Assembly (NCBI GenBank): GCA_001599595.1
Contig: BCHH01000002.1
Span: 3,328,427-3,392,426, forward strand
DNA: 64,000 bases
Origin: Beverwykella pulmonaria
Lineage: Eukaryota > Ascomycota > Dothideomycetes > Pleosporales > Melanommataceae
Direction of reading: 5' to 3'
Positions 9,895 to 19,765 of the stretch are shown in pieces (the first letter of the stretch is position 1; each line of letters opens with the position of its first letter). The notes under the pieces are model-generated. The model made no database searches and was not told where the DNA came from. It worked only from the letters and a program-made list of their open reading frames with translations. Made by a program: the position numbers and the translations under genes.

Positions 9895-10552
9895 CAAACA
9901 TGGGCACGTGACTATCTGCAAAACGTTGATTTGGATCTATTTGAACTCGCTTTCGAGGCCGCTTTAGGGCAAGAGACTCAAGTTGACTGTAAAGTCTTTT
10001 GTTCTCTGTTTCAAGCTCTGCTGCTCTTGTGTTTGCCGCTGCAAGTGCCTTGCCAGCTCTGTAGACGAGCTTTCCTAGTCTTATCTATGTTCCATGTATC
10101 CTCAGCCTGTATACCTAGACGTACACGTGTCCTCTCAAAGAGCTCAAGGAACGCGTGTAGCCCCCTTAGCCTGTAGAGTCTCTATCTTCCTCCCCACAAT
10201 TAATGCAACGCGTGGGTTGCGCTTAAAAAAGGCAGATATCCAATGCTTGTCCACGAGCCTGTTGTCTCCATTTATCCTCAAGATTTAATGAACTATTTCT
10301 TAGGTATAAGCGTGCAAAGGAGGAAATGCGCGTGTCTTCTTCAGGGATCTATTATACGAGAAAATCCTCCTGCGCCGGAGTCAATCGTTGCTGGTATTTG
10401 TAGCTTGAATGGCTGCTCTTCGCACCATGTATACGCGTCGAGAGCGTGGACTGCGGGATCCTATACGCCTTCGCTGCAGCTCTTTGACTGGGAAAACAAC
10501 TAGTATTGAGATCGCGGATGGCTGCTTCGATTGCCTGTTCACGGGGATCCAT
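9895..10552 (-). pseudogene. Internally deleted pogo/Fot1-like transposase remnant
   Basis: Reading down from ATG 10552, the start MDPREQAIEAAIRDLN...PSQRAAAKAYRIPQSTLSTR, then QQRLTPAQEDFLV, is the Psq-type HTH and CENP-B-like DNA-binding start of pogo/Fot1 transposases. Lower down, in shifted frames, come RNPRVALIVGRKIETLQAKGA and FLELFERTRVRLGIQAEDTWNI (the family reads WNxDE at this point; here NIDK). After that the DDE core is missing and the sequence passes directly to a C-terminal-type segment (AAELETENKRLYSQLESLAL then KRPRKRVQ). Thus both ends survive around a deleted catalytic middle, with frameshifts and stops: a dead, MITE-like derivative. Confidence 0.75.
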
Positions 10553-10686
10553 TTTGGTTGCGTGGTTGTGGAGATATCGTGAGTAGTGAGCGAAAGGGTG
10601 GGATTGGTGGCGTGATCAGGAACCCCGGGTGATCAGAAACCTGGTCGGCTAGCTTATATAGACTCACTACCGAGCCGACTCGGCAC

Positions 10687-10817
10687 CTACACCGCCCTCC
10701 CATGAACAAGTGACTAGTGCGAGCCACCACACATGTGACATTTGTATGGAACACTAATGATATATATGGAAGACGCACGGATAGCGCTAGTCACCTATTC
10801 ATGGGAGGGCCGTGTAG
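10687..10817. repeat. Short inverted-repeat element (34-bp arms), MITE-like
   Basis: Arm 10687-10720 (CTACACCGCCCTCCCATGAA...) pairs with 10784-10817 at about 29 of 34 positions, separated by a 63-bp AT-rich loop. The layout of two outward-ending arms around a short non-coding core is that of a foldback or MITE-type element. No clear target duplication flanks it. It lies just upstream of the pogo remnant's start codon and could be part of that element's 5' end. Confidence 0.55.
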
Positions 10818-11722
10818 TTACCTTGTAATACAACCTGCTTTCAGCTCTCTGCCCAAATAGCTGCCCGTCACATTAAGAGCCGCTTTATTACCGCTTATCT
10901 CGATTGGAAAGTGAATTAGGAGCCTTGATTCTAGTAAGGCTGGTGGGCCTATCTCATGATAAAGTCTATTGTCACGTGATCACACTTATATCCAATACTT
11001 TGGTACCAAAAGTGGTGAACTTTGCCGCCAGCCTTGGCAAAGGTGATATCTTTCGACCAAAAAGGAACCTTTTGGAAGAACAAAATGTGGCGGCTGGAAA
11101 CCCGCCGGGGAATCGGGTGGCGCTTGAGAACCGTGGCTGGCGTGATGTTTCAACAAATCCACCTCTTGATACAGTGCATTCGCCAACACCCTCCGTCTCA
11201 TGTGTTTACTAGGCCATTCTCTTTCTTAGTAGTCTGTTAGACTACTTAGCCGTGGCATGGATAAGTCGTTGAAGTTGCGATGCTTACACGATACTACAGA
11301 ACATATCCATACTCTTATCCCGTTCACCTCATAGCACTATGCCCTAGACGATTCACTCCCACATCAAGAACTGACCATACCTGTTCTTGCCCCCGTACTC
11401 AGCAGCTGGCACAGCGGTGTGAGCCTCGGTAGCACACCGCTAGTCACGCTCAGTTGAATCGCATCCGTCCATTCGCCGTTCACATTCCTAAAAAATATAT
11501 GGTCACCGTTTCTTCGTATATGCTAGAGAGGATAATTCATTTCGTGATCATGTGCCATCATATAGAGCAGGTGACATGTTGTAAGCTACGAAAAGCACAA
11601 CATAAGATGCGAAGGAGTTTCAAATGGAAGTGATGGAAAGGAACATTAATACTTCTTCAAAACATCTACCGCACTCCACAAAATCAATCTTTTGAAGAGA
11701 AACCCAAATTATCGCCAGCAAG
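10818..11722. other. Non-coding spacer upstream of the first LysM gene
   Basis: Small frames here (10904-11212 +, 10986-11201 -) have no coding character. A small palindromic cluster occurs at 10972-11100 (GTCACGTGATCAC; TTTGCC...GGCAAA; GCCGCCAGCC answered by GGCGGCTGG), possibly a transposon end. The last 100 bp are the promoter and leader of the LysM gene. Confidence 0.35.
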
Positions 11723-12450
11723 ATGAAGTTTATCATCATTTCGGGTCTCTTTAGCATTGCCGTATGCATTCTCTCCTCTCAATCTTCCCTTGATATACTA
11801 AAATGATCTAGGCTGGATCCGTAGTTGTGCGCCAAACAGACTGCGCGGCCTTCGTAGGCCCGGACTGCCCTGCCACTCCCGTGGCCTGCTGCGGGTGGCA
11901 TCTTGTCAAACCTGGCGAAACATGCACGGGCGTTGCCCAAGATGCCGGCATCCCGCTTTCGCAGTTTACAGGACAGAATCCCACTATCAACGCCGGCTGC
12001 ACCAACATGATCGCCGGATGCTCCTATTGCACCCGCATGTGTGGCGTACCTGGAAAATGTCCATCTCTCACTCCAGGCTGCACCGAGTCCAGGGTAGTTT
12101 TCTCCGGCGACACGTGTTGGGCTCTCATCGGCCAACCTGGTGGCGGTGACTGGAACCAAATGAACCGCTTCTTCTGTCTCAATAACGGCAGAATCGATAA
12201 TCCGTCGTGCAATAACCTTCAGATCGGATGCACATATTGCACTGCTATTCCTCCCAAGCCGGACACCAATACTCCGTGCCCTGGAGGCCATTTGTCTGGT
12301 CCGGTGACCTCCGGTCAGACGTGCTGGGATCTACTCGGCGGATACGGCGACTGGACAAAATTGAACAAGTTTTACGACATGAATCCGTCAGTCGATCGGG
12401 TGAATTGTGTTAATCTAGTTGTAGGACACACGTATTGCATTCCGAACTAA
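11723..12450 (+). CDS. Secreted LysM effector with three LysM domains, 225 aa
   Basis: Exons 11723-11761 and 11812-12450 join across a 50-nt intron (donor GTATGC, acceptor CTAG). Exon 1 supplies a signal peptide start (MKFIIISGLFSIA then AGSVVV). Three LysM modules follow at about residues 42-86 (VKPGETCTGVAQDAGI...NPTIN), 108-156 (VFSGDTCWALIG...LNNGRID) and 176-222 (VTSGQTCWDLLG...MNPSV), each with the GxTCW/T core and the closing xxGxxYC. The protein is cysteine-rich, typical of fungal-only LysM proteins that bind chitin oligomers or peptidoglycan in the extracellular space and blunt host recognition or protect hyphae. No catalytic domain is present. Without the short first exon the protein would lack a start methionine and signal. 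Confidence 0.9.
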
Positions 12451-13470
12451 TTTCAATGGAGGTTTCAAGGTATATTTTGCTCACTTCTGAGGCTTACGGA
12501 CAATGTAAGCATCCTATGGGGTAATTTTGTACGTCTCGCTCGTTATCGTCTGGGGTTGAGCAGTGGCGGAACTATCCACTTCCTAGAGCACAGATTTTCA
12601 CTACATGGCCAACCCTCTCACAATGGGATTTTGTGCAAATTGGTACCAGGACATATCTCAGATACCTATGTAGTAATAATAACCCGATAGCTACTATAAG
12701 GTAATGCCCTCGTACTTCATTACATAATCACTGATAGTCTACCTCAGAACAGCACTTTATTATCGTTGATTATAAGGGTAGACAGTTATATTTCTATAGC
12801 GCTCTCTTTCCTGCTGTAGCTAGTAAGCGGTGCTGCTTTACTCAGGCGCTTATCACCCTTTGCTCACCCATCCCTCAGGCTGCTCACCTGCTGCTCAGTC
12901 ACGTTGCCCTGCGCTCCCCTGATAGCCAATCGTACTCATTTATGAATCGAATAGACTCTTACGATTCCGTCAAGTCTAGACGAGAAGGATGCTTCGAGGC
13001 AGATTTTGAGCTCTGGGGCGTGTTTTGGAGGAGCGGGGACGGAATTGTCCCCCCGGGACTGGGGACGAAATAGGCTCCCTCGCCATGTGCCCTCTCCCCC
13101 TAGTGTCCCACGATACCAGCACCATCTCTCCTTGCCAAGGTGGCTCGTGCTATGCCTTTGCACTATAAAGGCAACGTTGTGCCGCTGGGTCAAGCCTACC
13201 TGACTACCTCAGCTATCACTGCAACACTCTCGTTTTCTTAGCATCATCTCTGTTATTTTTAGATGTAAGCAGGATGTGGTATGGAAAGCAAGTAGGTAAT
13301 CAAGGCAGTGTATTGAGGTAATGAGGTTGTTCCGTGTAGGAGGAAACTATCGATCAGAGGGTATTATATACATGGTTGAGCTTAGTCATGATGCTTGATC
13401 ATGTGATGGCTCCGTCTGCTTACATTAGAACTTCGTTATTTCTTGTTCTACTTCTCACACTGCAGCTCCA
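12451..13470. other. Non-coding spacer, probably degraded repeat
   Basis: No gene was found. At 12840-12905 the pentamer GCTCA recurs (TTTGCTCACC, GGCTGCTCACC, GCTGCTCAGTC). Around 13155 a TATA-like ACTATAAAGGC is followed by a plausible leader, but the next ATG (13263) leads to an immediate stop. This may be the promoter of the decayed gene at 13471. Confidence 0.3.
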
Positions 13471-13641
13471 CGTACCATCGAAATACGACAGAAGATTTTG
13501 CCAGAAGCCTTCTTTAAGCGTGCCCGTCAGAACGTGGCCCTAGAGAAGAAGAAAGACGTCGTCAACAGAAAACAGGTTCTAAAAGAACTTCAACCATAGT
13601 CAAAGAAAAACTACGAACGCGCGTTGGCGCTATATAATCAG
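13471..13641 (+). pseudogene. Fragment resembling the N-terminal part of DUF3435/FluG-type proteins
   Basis: Between an acceptor-like CTGCAG (ending about 13465) and a donor-like CAGTGAGT (about 13640) a frame reads RQKILPEAFFKRARQNVALEKKKDVVNRKQVLKELQP, then a TAG stop, then SKKNYERALALYN. The KKKDVVNRxxVLxELQPxSKxNYExALAL pattern recalls the region before the tyrosine-recombinase-like part of fungal DUF3435 proteins. This rests on memory of motif shape and only about 55 residues; the rest of the gene is absent. It is clearly dead because of the in-frame TAG. Confidence 0.4.
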
Positions 13642-14288
13642 TGAGTCTGCGATGGTATCTCCAAGTCTCCCATTTGGAAGTAGAGGTCCAGGTTCTGGCC
13701 ACGCCTGCCCATTTCGCTGTCCTTGGGTCCTCATTCTGAGCAAGGGACAGAGAAAGGACAAGATATAAGATTTAGGAATGTAGGGAAAGATGGTAGGTAC
13801 TTTTAATACATCTGGCATCCCCTCCTCCTTTGTCCCCAGGTCCCTATTGATAAAAATAAAATTTGGCAGCCTTGGCGTTTAGATACCCCAAAACTAGAAC
13901 CACGGAACTTGAATTTTGCCTAGGATCTATAATGCAGCATGCATGTCTTTACTACCCTATTCCAAAGTACAGACTGCTGTTTTGGAAACCGTCTAGATCC
14001 CAGATCAACATCGTTCATTCTTCGTTGTTTCGTTCTTCTGTTGCTTCGTTCCTTCGTTGTTTGTCGTTCCTCCGTTTTTTGTCGTTACTCTGTTTGTTCC
14101 TTGATTTTTTCCTATTCTGCTCCATCATCTGATGTATCACTTATGCCAGCGCCGATCATGCTCTACCTAAGCAAGCCTAGTTAGCATTTCAATACGGAGA
14201 GCAAAATATAAGTTGTCGTACCAAAACCTCACGTGAGATGGCCCATCCAGTTTCAGAAATAGCCCAAGCCCTGTCGCATTGTCGCCCT
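13642..14288. other. Non-coding spacer
   Basis: No coding signal. A TTCGTT/GTTTGTCGTT-rich low-complexity tract lies at about 14015-14110. Confidence 0.35.
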
Positions 14289-15247
14289 TCAGAACCCCCC
14301 AATACTATTGCAGGTGAAGTCCCAAGCTTCCTTGGCTTGTGGGTGTGGGGTAAGGAAAGAGTCGATCCATCCGCCACATCGCCAGTCTTCCCAGTCGCCT
14401 ACAGAATACGTAGCCTTGCAATACTCCCAATAATCAGGATACCACCCAGCCTGTTCCCAGTCAACAATGCTTAGGACTCTTGCAGGAGTTGTAGACGTAA
14501 TAATAATATTTTTTCGGTGAAGGTCAGAATGCGTAAAAACTATAGGACAGTCATCCGGCAAAGACTTCCTCCAAGGATCTGTCACTTTTTCCGGCTCTGG
14601 GTCAATACGACGCCATAGCCATGACAAATGGTCGTGAAATTCTCTAACGCTGGGGAATGGCCCTGTCCCTGGATGACTGTCCAGTATGCGATCGTGTAGA
14701 GGTCCATGTGTAATGGAGCCTATGCGCAAGCATAAGAAGCTGTTCGATAAACACATAAATAGCGGAACGTACCAATTACTTGATTTGATAGACTTTGCCT
14801 TATAGCACGAAGCTGCGACATAATCCCCCAAAGATCCTGGCATATTGCTCGTTTATCATCAGAAGATAGTGAATCGTACCGCTCAAAAAGTGTAACGCCA
14901 TGGATAAGCTGCATGTATATAAACACATGTCGTCCATCGCTATCCCATCCATACACTTCAGGCACAGGTACCTGACCGTAGAGGAATTTCCTAATTGCCC
15001 AAAGACATAGAGCCTCTGACGTAGAGATCGTTCGCCCAAACTTAACGATAAGGTTTAGCTCCTCAAATTTCACCGGCGGAGGATTGCTCGGCCGTTGATT
15101 GATGAGTGAGCGCGCTAGAACTTCAGCGGGAGATGGTAAAGTCTGGTTTGCGCCATGATCTCGGAAATAGGAAGAGTCAAGAAAGTACATTCGTGGCTTG
15201 GTGCCGTCTGGCAGGTCGGATGGTGAACAACGCACGCAGCTAGTCAT
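14289..15247 (-). CDS. APH-family phosphotransferase (aminoglycoside phosphotransferase-like), 301 aa
   Basis: Exons 15247-14773 and 14719-14289 join across a 53-nt intron (donor GTACGT, acceptor ATAG), giving ...QVI-GSITHGPLHDR. The APH/choline-kinase-like fold is shown by the Brenner-type motif HSDLHRKN (H222, D224, N229; catalytic Asp) and the metal-binding IVDWEQ (D245), followed by AGWYPDYWEY, a typical family signature. The N-lobe has LNLIVKFG (ATP-site lysine) and a helical ICLWAIRK-type segment. These enzymes phosphorylate small molecules; the very large fungal family mostly has unknown substrates. ATG 15247 is used because the longer frame starts at TTG. A 16-bp minisatellite lies about 115 bp upstream in its promoter. 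Confidence 0.88.
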
Positions 15248-15364
15248 TTTGATTTGCAACTTAGAATGACTTCCCTGTGCAGAGTATGTTCTGGAATAGA
15301 AGAGGATAGGACGTAAATAAAGGCAAGCGAAGTGTTCATGGAGCGACGGACGTTGTTAGGGAAG

Positions 15365-15605
15365 TGGATGGTTGGCTGAGTGGATGGTTGGCTGAGTGGA
15401 TGGTTGGCTGAGTGGATGGTTGGCTGAGTGGATGGTTGGCTGAGTGGATGGTTGGCTNNNNNNNNNNNNNNNNNNNNNNNNNNNNNNNNNNNNNNNNNNN
15501 NNNNNNNNNNNNTGGCTGAGTGGATGGTTGGCTGAGTGGATGGTTGGCTGAGTGGATGGTTGGCTGAGTGGATGGTTGGCTGAGTGGATGGTTGGCTGGG
15601 TGGAT
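15365..15605. repeat. 16-bp minisatellite (GGCTGAGTGGATGGTT)n with assembly gap
   Basis: At least eleven near-perfect copies of GGCTGAGTGGATGGTT are visible on both sides of an N block. The unit is not a multiple of three, so the apparent translated repeat (SQPSTQPTIHSANHPL) cycles through all three frames and is not coding. It sits upstream of the APH gene. Confidence 0.93.
15458..15512. other. Assembly gap (55 N)
   Basis: The N run interrupts the minisatellite. The repeat phase on the two sides requires a missing length of 11 plus a multiple of 16 (e.g. 43 or 59), so 55 is an estimate and not a measured length unless the array contains indels. Confidence 0.95.
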
Positions 15606-17985
15606 GGGAGAGGTGTGAAGCCTTGCTGTGCCTCCGAGGCACGGACGACTTACTGGTACTCAGCAGGGCAGCCAGCAGGCCCCAAACCATAATCCGATCA
15701 GTGGCCACGAAGTCCTACTCCATGCGTCCTCGTCTCTGTGGCTGGAAATATTCATCAGGTAAATTTCTCATATGGATAGCTAAGTGCAGAGGCGATGGAT
15801 GATGGTCTGCAGGTCGCCGCTGCGGGCTGTTGGGGCGCGAATTCTCATCAACGCGCCGACTGCACCACAACCACATCACCACTGCCTCCATTGAGTATTG
15901 CGATATTCTATCTATGGACGCTCATCAAGGGAAACTAAGATACAAAATTTACCCGACGTACGACTATTTGGCTTGTAGCCAGGCCCGAAACTGGCCTTAT
16001 CCAGCCAGCTGATGTGGACGCGTCCTAGGCGTACGACAAGGGTACCCTTGGGCTTGCACTAGCTCTGGGACCGAGACAAGGAGCGGCGAGGGTGTAGGGA
16101 ACGTCTTTTCATGAGAACTTGTTGAGGTTAACACGTTGCAGATCTCTCGGACGAAACTTGTTAAGGCTCCGAAGCCTCCAACCGGGGAGAACTAGAGAAC
16201 TCGTTAAGGCTCCTCCGACAGGGTCTATCCGGTACGCCCAGAGACTCGGAAGAGGGGCTTAATAGGCGTGGTGCTCGCGACCTGGTGACACTGACCGGAC
16301 GGCTTCACGAGGCAGATCACCTCTGGTGGTGAGACTGGCAAAGCTCTAGGTGGCGGAATCACAGGCCAGCTTCGACGGCCCCCAACGAACCTGTTAAGGG
16401 TAGGTCTAGGCGACTCAAAGGAGAGTCTTAATAGGCGTGGTGCACGCAACCTATGATGATGACACAGTCCAGCGGTGGGGGGAGGCTCTGGAGGAATCAC
16501 TTGTCAGTCGGACGAGGACTCGACGGTCAGAGACACAGGCCAGCTTATGAGAAGAGGTGGCACAAGCTTGGTTAGTGGAGAGGGTGGAGCAGGTTGGCCG
16601 GCGTGGAATCTGGTCTGTGGCCCACTCTGCAAGACACGGTCGGCCTGTCATGAAGAGACTCTTACAGGCAACGCTAAACGGGAACTAGAAGTATGTGGAG
16701 AGTTTCACCCCTACATCGCTACTGGCCTCCCGCGGGGCGTAGTGCGTAGTAGCCACTGCTGGCTCCAAGGACCTCACCCCTTCACTGGGCTCTGACCCTT
16801 GGTGGACTTGGATGTCAGGCAAGATCACGTCCTTGCTGGGGAGACTATTATATGGCTCGAGAGAATGGATGCGTGTGTCGGTGCATCAATAGACGGGACC
16901 GTTCGTTAGGACGGCGTGCTGGTGAGATGTGCTTAAGGAGCAAACAGGAGTTGCTTAGGCGGGAGAGGTTTGGCTGTGCCTCAACTGTGGAAGGTGTGTG
17001 AGGTGTCCAACAGATGTGACAAAGCTACTGGAAACTAGGGTAGAGGTTTGGATAAGCAGGCATGTCGAACTCTACTGTATTACTAGCATTACTCGTTAAT
17101 ATATAACTACCTGACTAGACCTCGCCTTTTATTTGCAAAAGCCGTCGCCTTCTCTGCCTGCCCATCAGCATTGGGCTGTTTAGGAACAATACGACTTGGT
17201 AAATCGCTACCGAGGGAAGCAGCTATTGCCGTTGTTAGCAATAGAATATATAGAGATGGGAATGAGTCTGCACGACTCCTAAGGCAATAGGAAATCAGTA
17301 TTAAACTATAGTTTCCAGAATACCATCCATTCGGATAAGGAGTTGAGTGTTCACAAAGAATGGAGGCAGTTTCTGGGCACTTTCCGTAAGGTGTAGTCGA
17401 TTTAGTCACACTTGCTCAAAGGATTCGCGATTAGGCAAGAACATCCGGCTTTAAGGAGGTCCAAAACAGCCCCCTATCCACGCTAGACAGGGTGTTGCTC
17501 ATGCTACACAGCCTCTGCTCAGTCTACTAAGCCTTAACTCAGGGTTCGCTCACGCTTAACTTAGGTTAAAGCGGCAGCTGCACAGGTTAGCGGCTAAAAC
17601 CGGAACTGGTTATGTGAGAGAAGTTTATTCATTAGCCTAGATAGCTCCTGGAAGTCAAATAATATCATTTTTATCTTTGCTGCTGCAATAAAGGCATTTC
17701 GGCTACCCCATGCTTGGCCAGTCATATTTTCTATACCTGAACTGAGCTGTACATAATGTGAACGATTTGTGCTAATTTTTACGGCCAATGATAGTCTTTC
17801 ATCTTACTTTAGCTCACTGGGGAAGTTTCTGTACCACTTGCTTCTAGGGCCAGCAGCAAAAGCATCCTCAGAGAATAGCCAATGTCGCCAGTAAATCCCC
17901 ATTGCTTATTCTACGCAGTTTTCTCGACCTCCTTCTAGGAATTTCCATAACCCAAGAGCTATCCCACAATCGGCATATACCTCTC
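15606..17985. other. 2.4-kb non-coding region of degraded repeats
   Basis: No gene is supported. A diverged direct duplication with a period of about 169-174 bp lies at 16246-16545: CTTAATAGGCGTGGTGC recurs at 16257 and 16426, and CACAGGCCAGCTT at 16360 and 16534. The motif GTTAAGGCTCC also recurs at 16160 and 16203. The frame at 17107-17409 (-) shows no domain. The region looks like an old transposon that has lost its coding sequence. Confidence 0.4.
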
Positions 17986-18188
17986 TCACTCCTCAAAATG
18001 CGTCATATGGCTTGACTCAGCCAACTGAACCCACTTAACCTTCTTAATGCGATTGAACCAAGGTATAATCGCCAAGTCCTCGACTTTATCATACTGACCA
18101 TTTATAAATGTCTCTACTTCAATATTGTGAACAGTCAAATAATCTTCCAGTCTTTCAGCAGCCCAGTAACGAAACGCTCCGATGGGCC
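17986..18188 (-). pseudogene. Glutathione S-transferase C-terminal domain remnant
   Basis: On the minus strand a frame reads IGAFRYWAAERLEDYLTVHN, then a segment INGQYDKVEDLAIIPWFNRI, and ends at TGA 17986-17988. The order of a helix with R(x)LxxLexxL, then GxYxxxDLAIxPW, is the N-capping and helix-6 region of the GST C-terminal domain (Ure2/omega-like). The glutathione-binding N-terminal thioredoxin fold is not found in the following 230 bp. I take it as a remnant of a GST gene; it could be a 3' exon whose 5' part has decayed. Confidence 0.45.
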
Positions 18189-19073
18189 ATACCTGGAATC
18201 GTTAGAGAACGCTGGTTGATATTGAGGATGGTGGGAGCGCACAAATGGTCTGATACACAGTAGGATCTCCTTCTAGATGGCCTAGCACCTGCTGTACACC
18301 TTTTGGTCATGGGTCTCGGCGGCATAGATTCTACTTGTCGGAACAAAATGTGAACACACTTTGTCCCTGCGTTGATTAGCATATATACCTTCCAACACAT
18401 ATTACGCTGACTTAACTCCAAGACATGCGCAGAGACAACACTGGAACTGCTTCACTCTAGCGGTTCACGAGAAGCAATGACCTGTATCATTGGAGAAGGA
18501 CTCTGGATCAGAATTTTTTGTGCAACAGTTCTACCTCTTTTAGGTAATGAAAGTTAAGGAGTTGAGTAGGAAATAGAAACTTCCACTCATCACAATGGTA
18601 TTCTGAGCACAGTTTTGGCGATAGGACTTTGGATCGCAACATCTTGATAAAGTTGCCAAAAAAGAGGATAAAAAGGTAAAAGAAATGACGTGCTCTCGTA
18701 GAAAACTCTCTTCCACAACCACAGCTCAGCTAATCAACCATCAACCAACATCGCCTTCAATCGTTGAACTTCTTTCAGGTAACACTTCTTCCATATACCT
18801 TCAACATGAAGCTCATTACCCTGTTGTCCGACCAAATCCAAGAAATGCTCGACTTGGCAGTCTCTAGTTTGCAGCACTGGCCTTCTTGGATGACGAAGCA
18901 GCACAGTTTGTTGCCATTGCAGCCTGAGCTTGTGATGCGGCGGGTGACGGCTGCGGAGGCCACGCCGATGATTATGGCGAGGAGGTACTAGCTCCGGCTT
19001 CCCCCCAATTCCTGTGACAAAAGAGTGTTTGCTAGACTAAAATAACTCCAGATGATGATCTAATACATGTAGT
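18189..19073. other. Spacer with a doubtful small gene
   Basis: A leader-like sequence precedes ATG 18806 (MKLITLLSDQIQEMLDLA..., ending at TAG 18991). In another frame just after a CTCTAG acceptor-like site comes FAALAFLDDEAAQFVAIAA, a TGA, then ACDAAGDGCGGHADDYGEE, which resembles a broken small secreted protein. Neither reading is convincing. Confidence 0.25.
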
Positions 19074-19229
19074 GTCTGGACCAGAGTTGGCAACAATCAA
19101 GCCTGATCGGCGGCTTGATTCGCGAACAGGGCAGTATAAGGGCCTTGAACGGCTTCACAGACCATTAGGTGCGCCTTGTAAACATCAAGCCGCCGATCAA
19201 GCTTAATTGTTGCCAACTCTGGTCTGGAC
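19074..19229. repeat. Long hairpin: 46-bp inverted repeat arms
   Basis: Arm 19074-19119 pairs with 19184-19229 at 42 of 46 positions, around a 64-bp loop. Arms start GTCTGGACCAGAG and end GGCGGCTTGAT. No coding frame spans it. It may be a small foldback element or a transcribed hairpin. Confidence 0.8.
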
Positions 19230-19241
19230 AGAGGTATTGTG

Positions 19242-19565
19242 CTAATGCAAAGTAGTCGCTGCAAGGCTTGGTCCAGCACAGGCAGCACAGGTAGCACCGC
19301 CATCTTCAAGAACCGAATCAAGGTTACTGACAAAGTGCGTTTCATAATATTGACCTAGTAAGTCTGTATACTCCATTGTGACTGTTCGTTTCATTCGTAC
19401 GTCGCCGATGGCCTGCGGCTGTTGCGGATTGAATTGAGAATGGAGAATGAGAGAAGTTGAACGGAATTGAGGTTGCTGAATAAACTGACTCGGCGTGAGA
19501 CCGAAATATGCTGGTGATGGATGATATTGTTGAGGCCTGCAGGGGCGGTGTCGAAGTGCAGCCAT
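19242..19565 (-). CDS. Possible small protein, 107 aa
   Basis: Frame from ATG 19565 to stop at 19242. It starts MAALRHRPCRPQQYHPSPAYFG and is rich in Q, P and S in its first half, with a C-terminal CAACAGPSLAATTL. I do not recognise it. It is divergent from no known neighbour and lies 5' to 3' after the deoxyribosyltransferase-like gene on the same strand. It could be non-coding. Confidence 0.3.
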   Translation of the reverse strand: MAALRHRPCRPQQYHPSPAYFGLTPSQFIQQPQFRSTSLILHSQFNPQQPQAIGDVRMKRTVTMEYTDLLGQYYETHFVSNLDSVLEDGGATCAACAGPSLAATTLH

Positions 19566-19765
19566 GAGTTATGTGGCGAGGAAAATGGGAAGCGAAGCTA
19601 AGAATCTAGCGTTTGCGCTATGACACAGATCTTTGAGATGAGAAAACCTTTAGTGATAGTATAGATATAAAACCAATGGACAAGGCAGTACGCCTTGCAA
19701 CAGGGCCTAGGCCTAATATTAACGCCACTGATCAATGCCCACATGAGACCCAGTCTCACAACTTC

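Noticed and set aside
10973..11100. Shared transposon end between 10.97 kb and 42.54 kb
   Set aside because: Both have GATCACGTG and GGCGGCAAAG-like words, but spacing and orientation differ and the overall match is too short.
15244..15708. 154-residue frame with SQPSTQPTIH repeats through the N gap
   Set aside because: A 16-bp unit cycles through all frames; the frame crosses undefined bases and overlaps the APH promoter.
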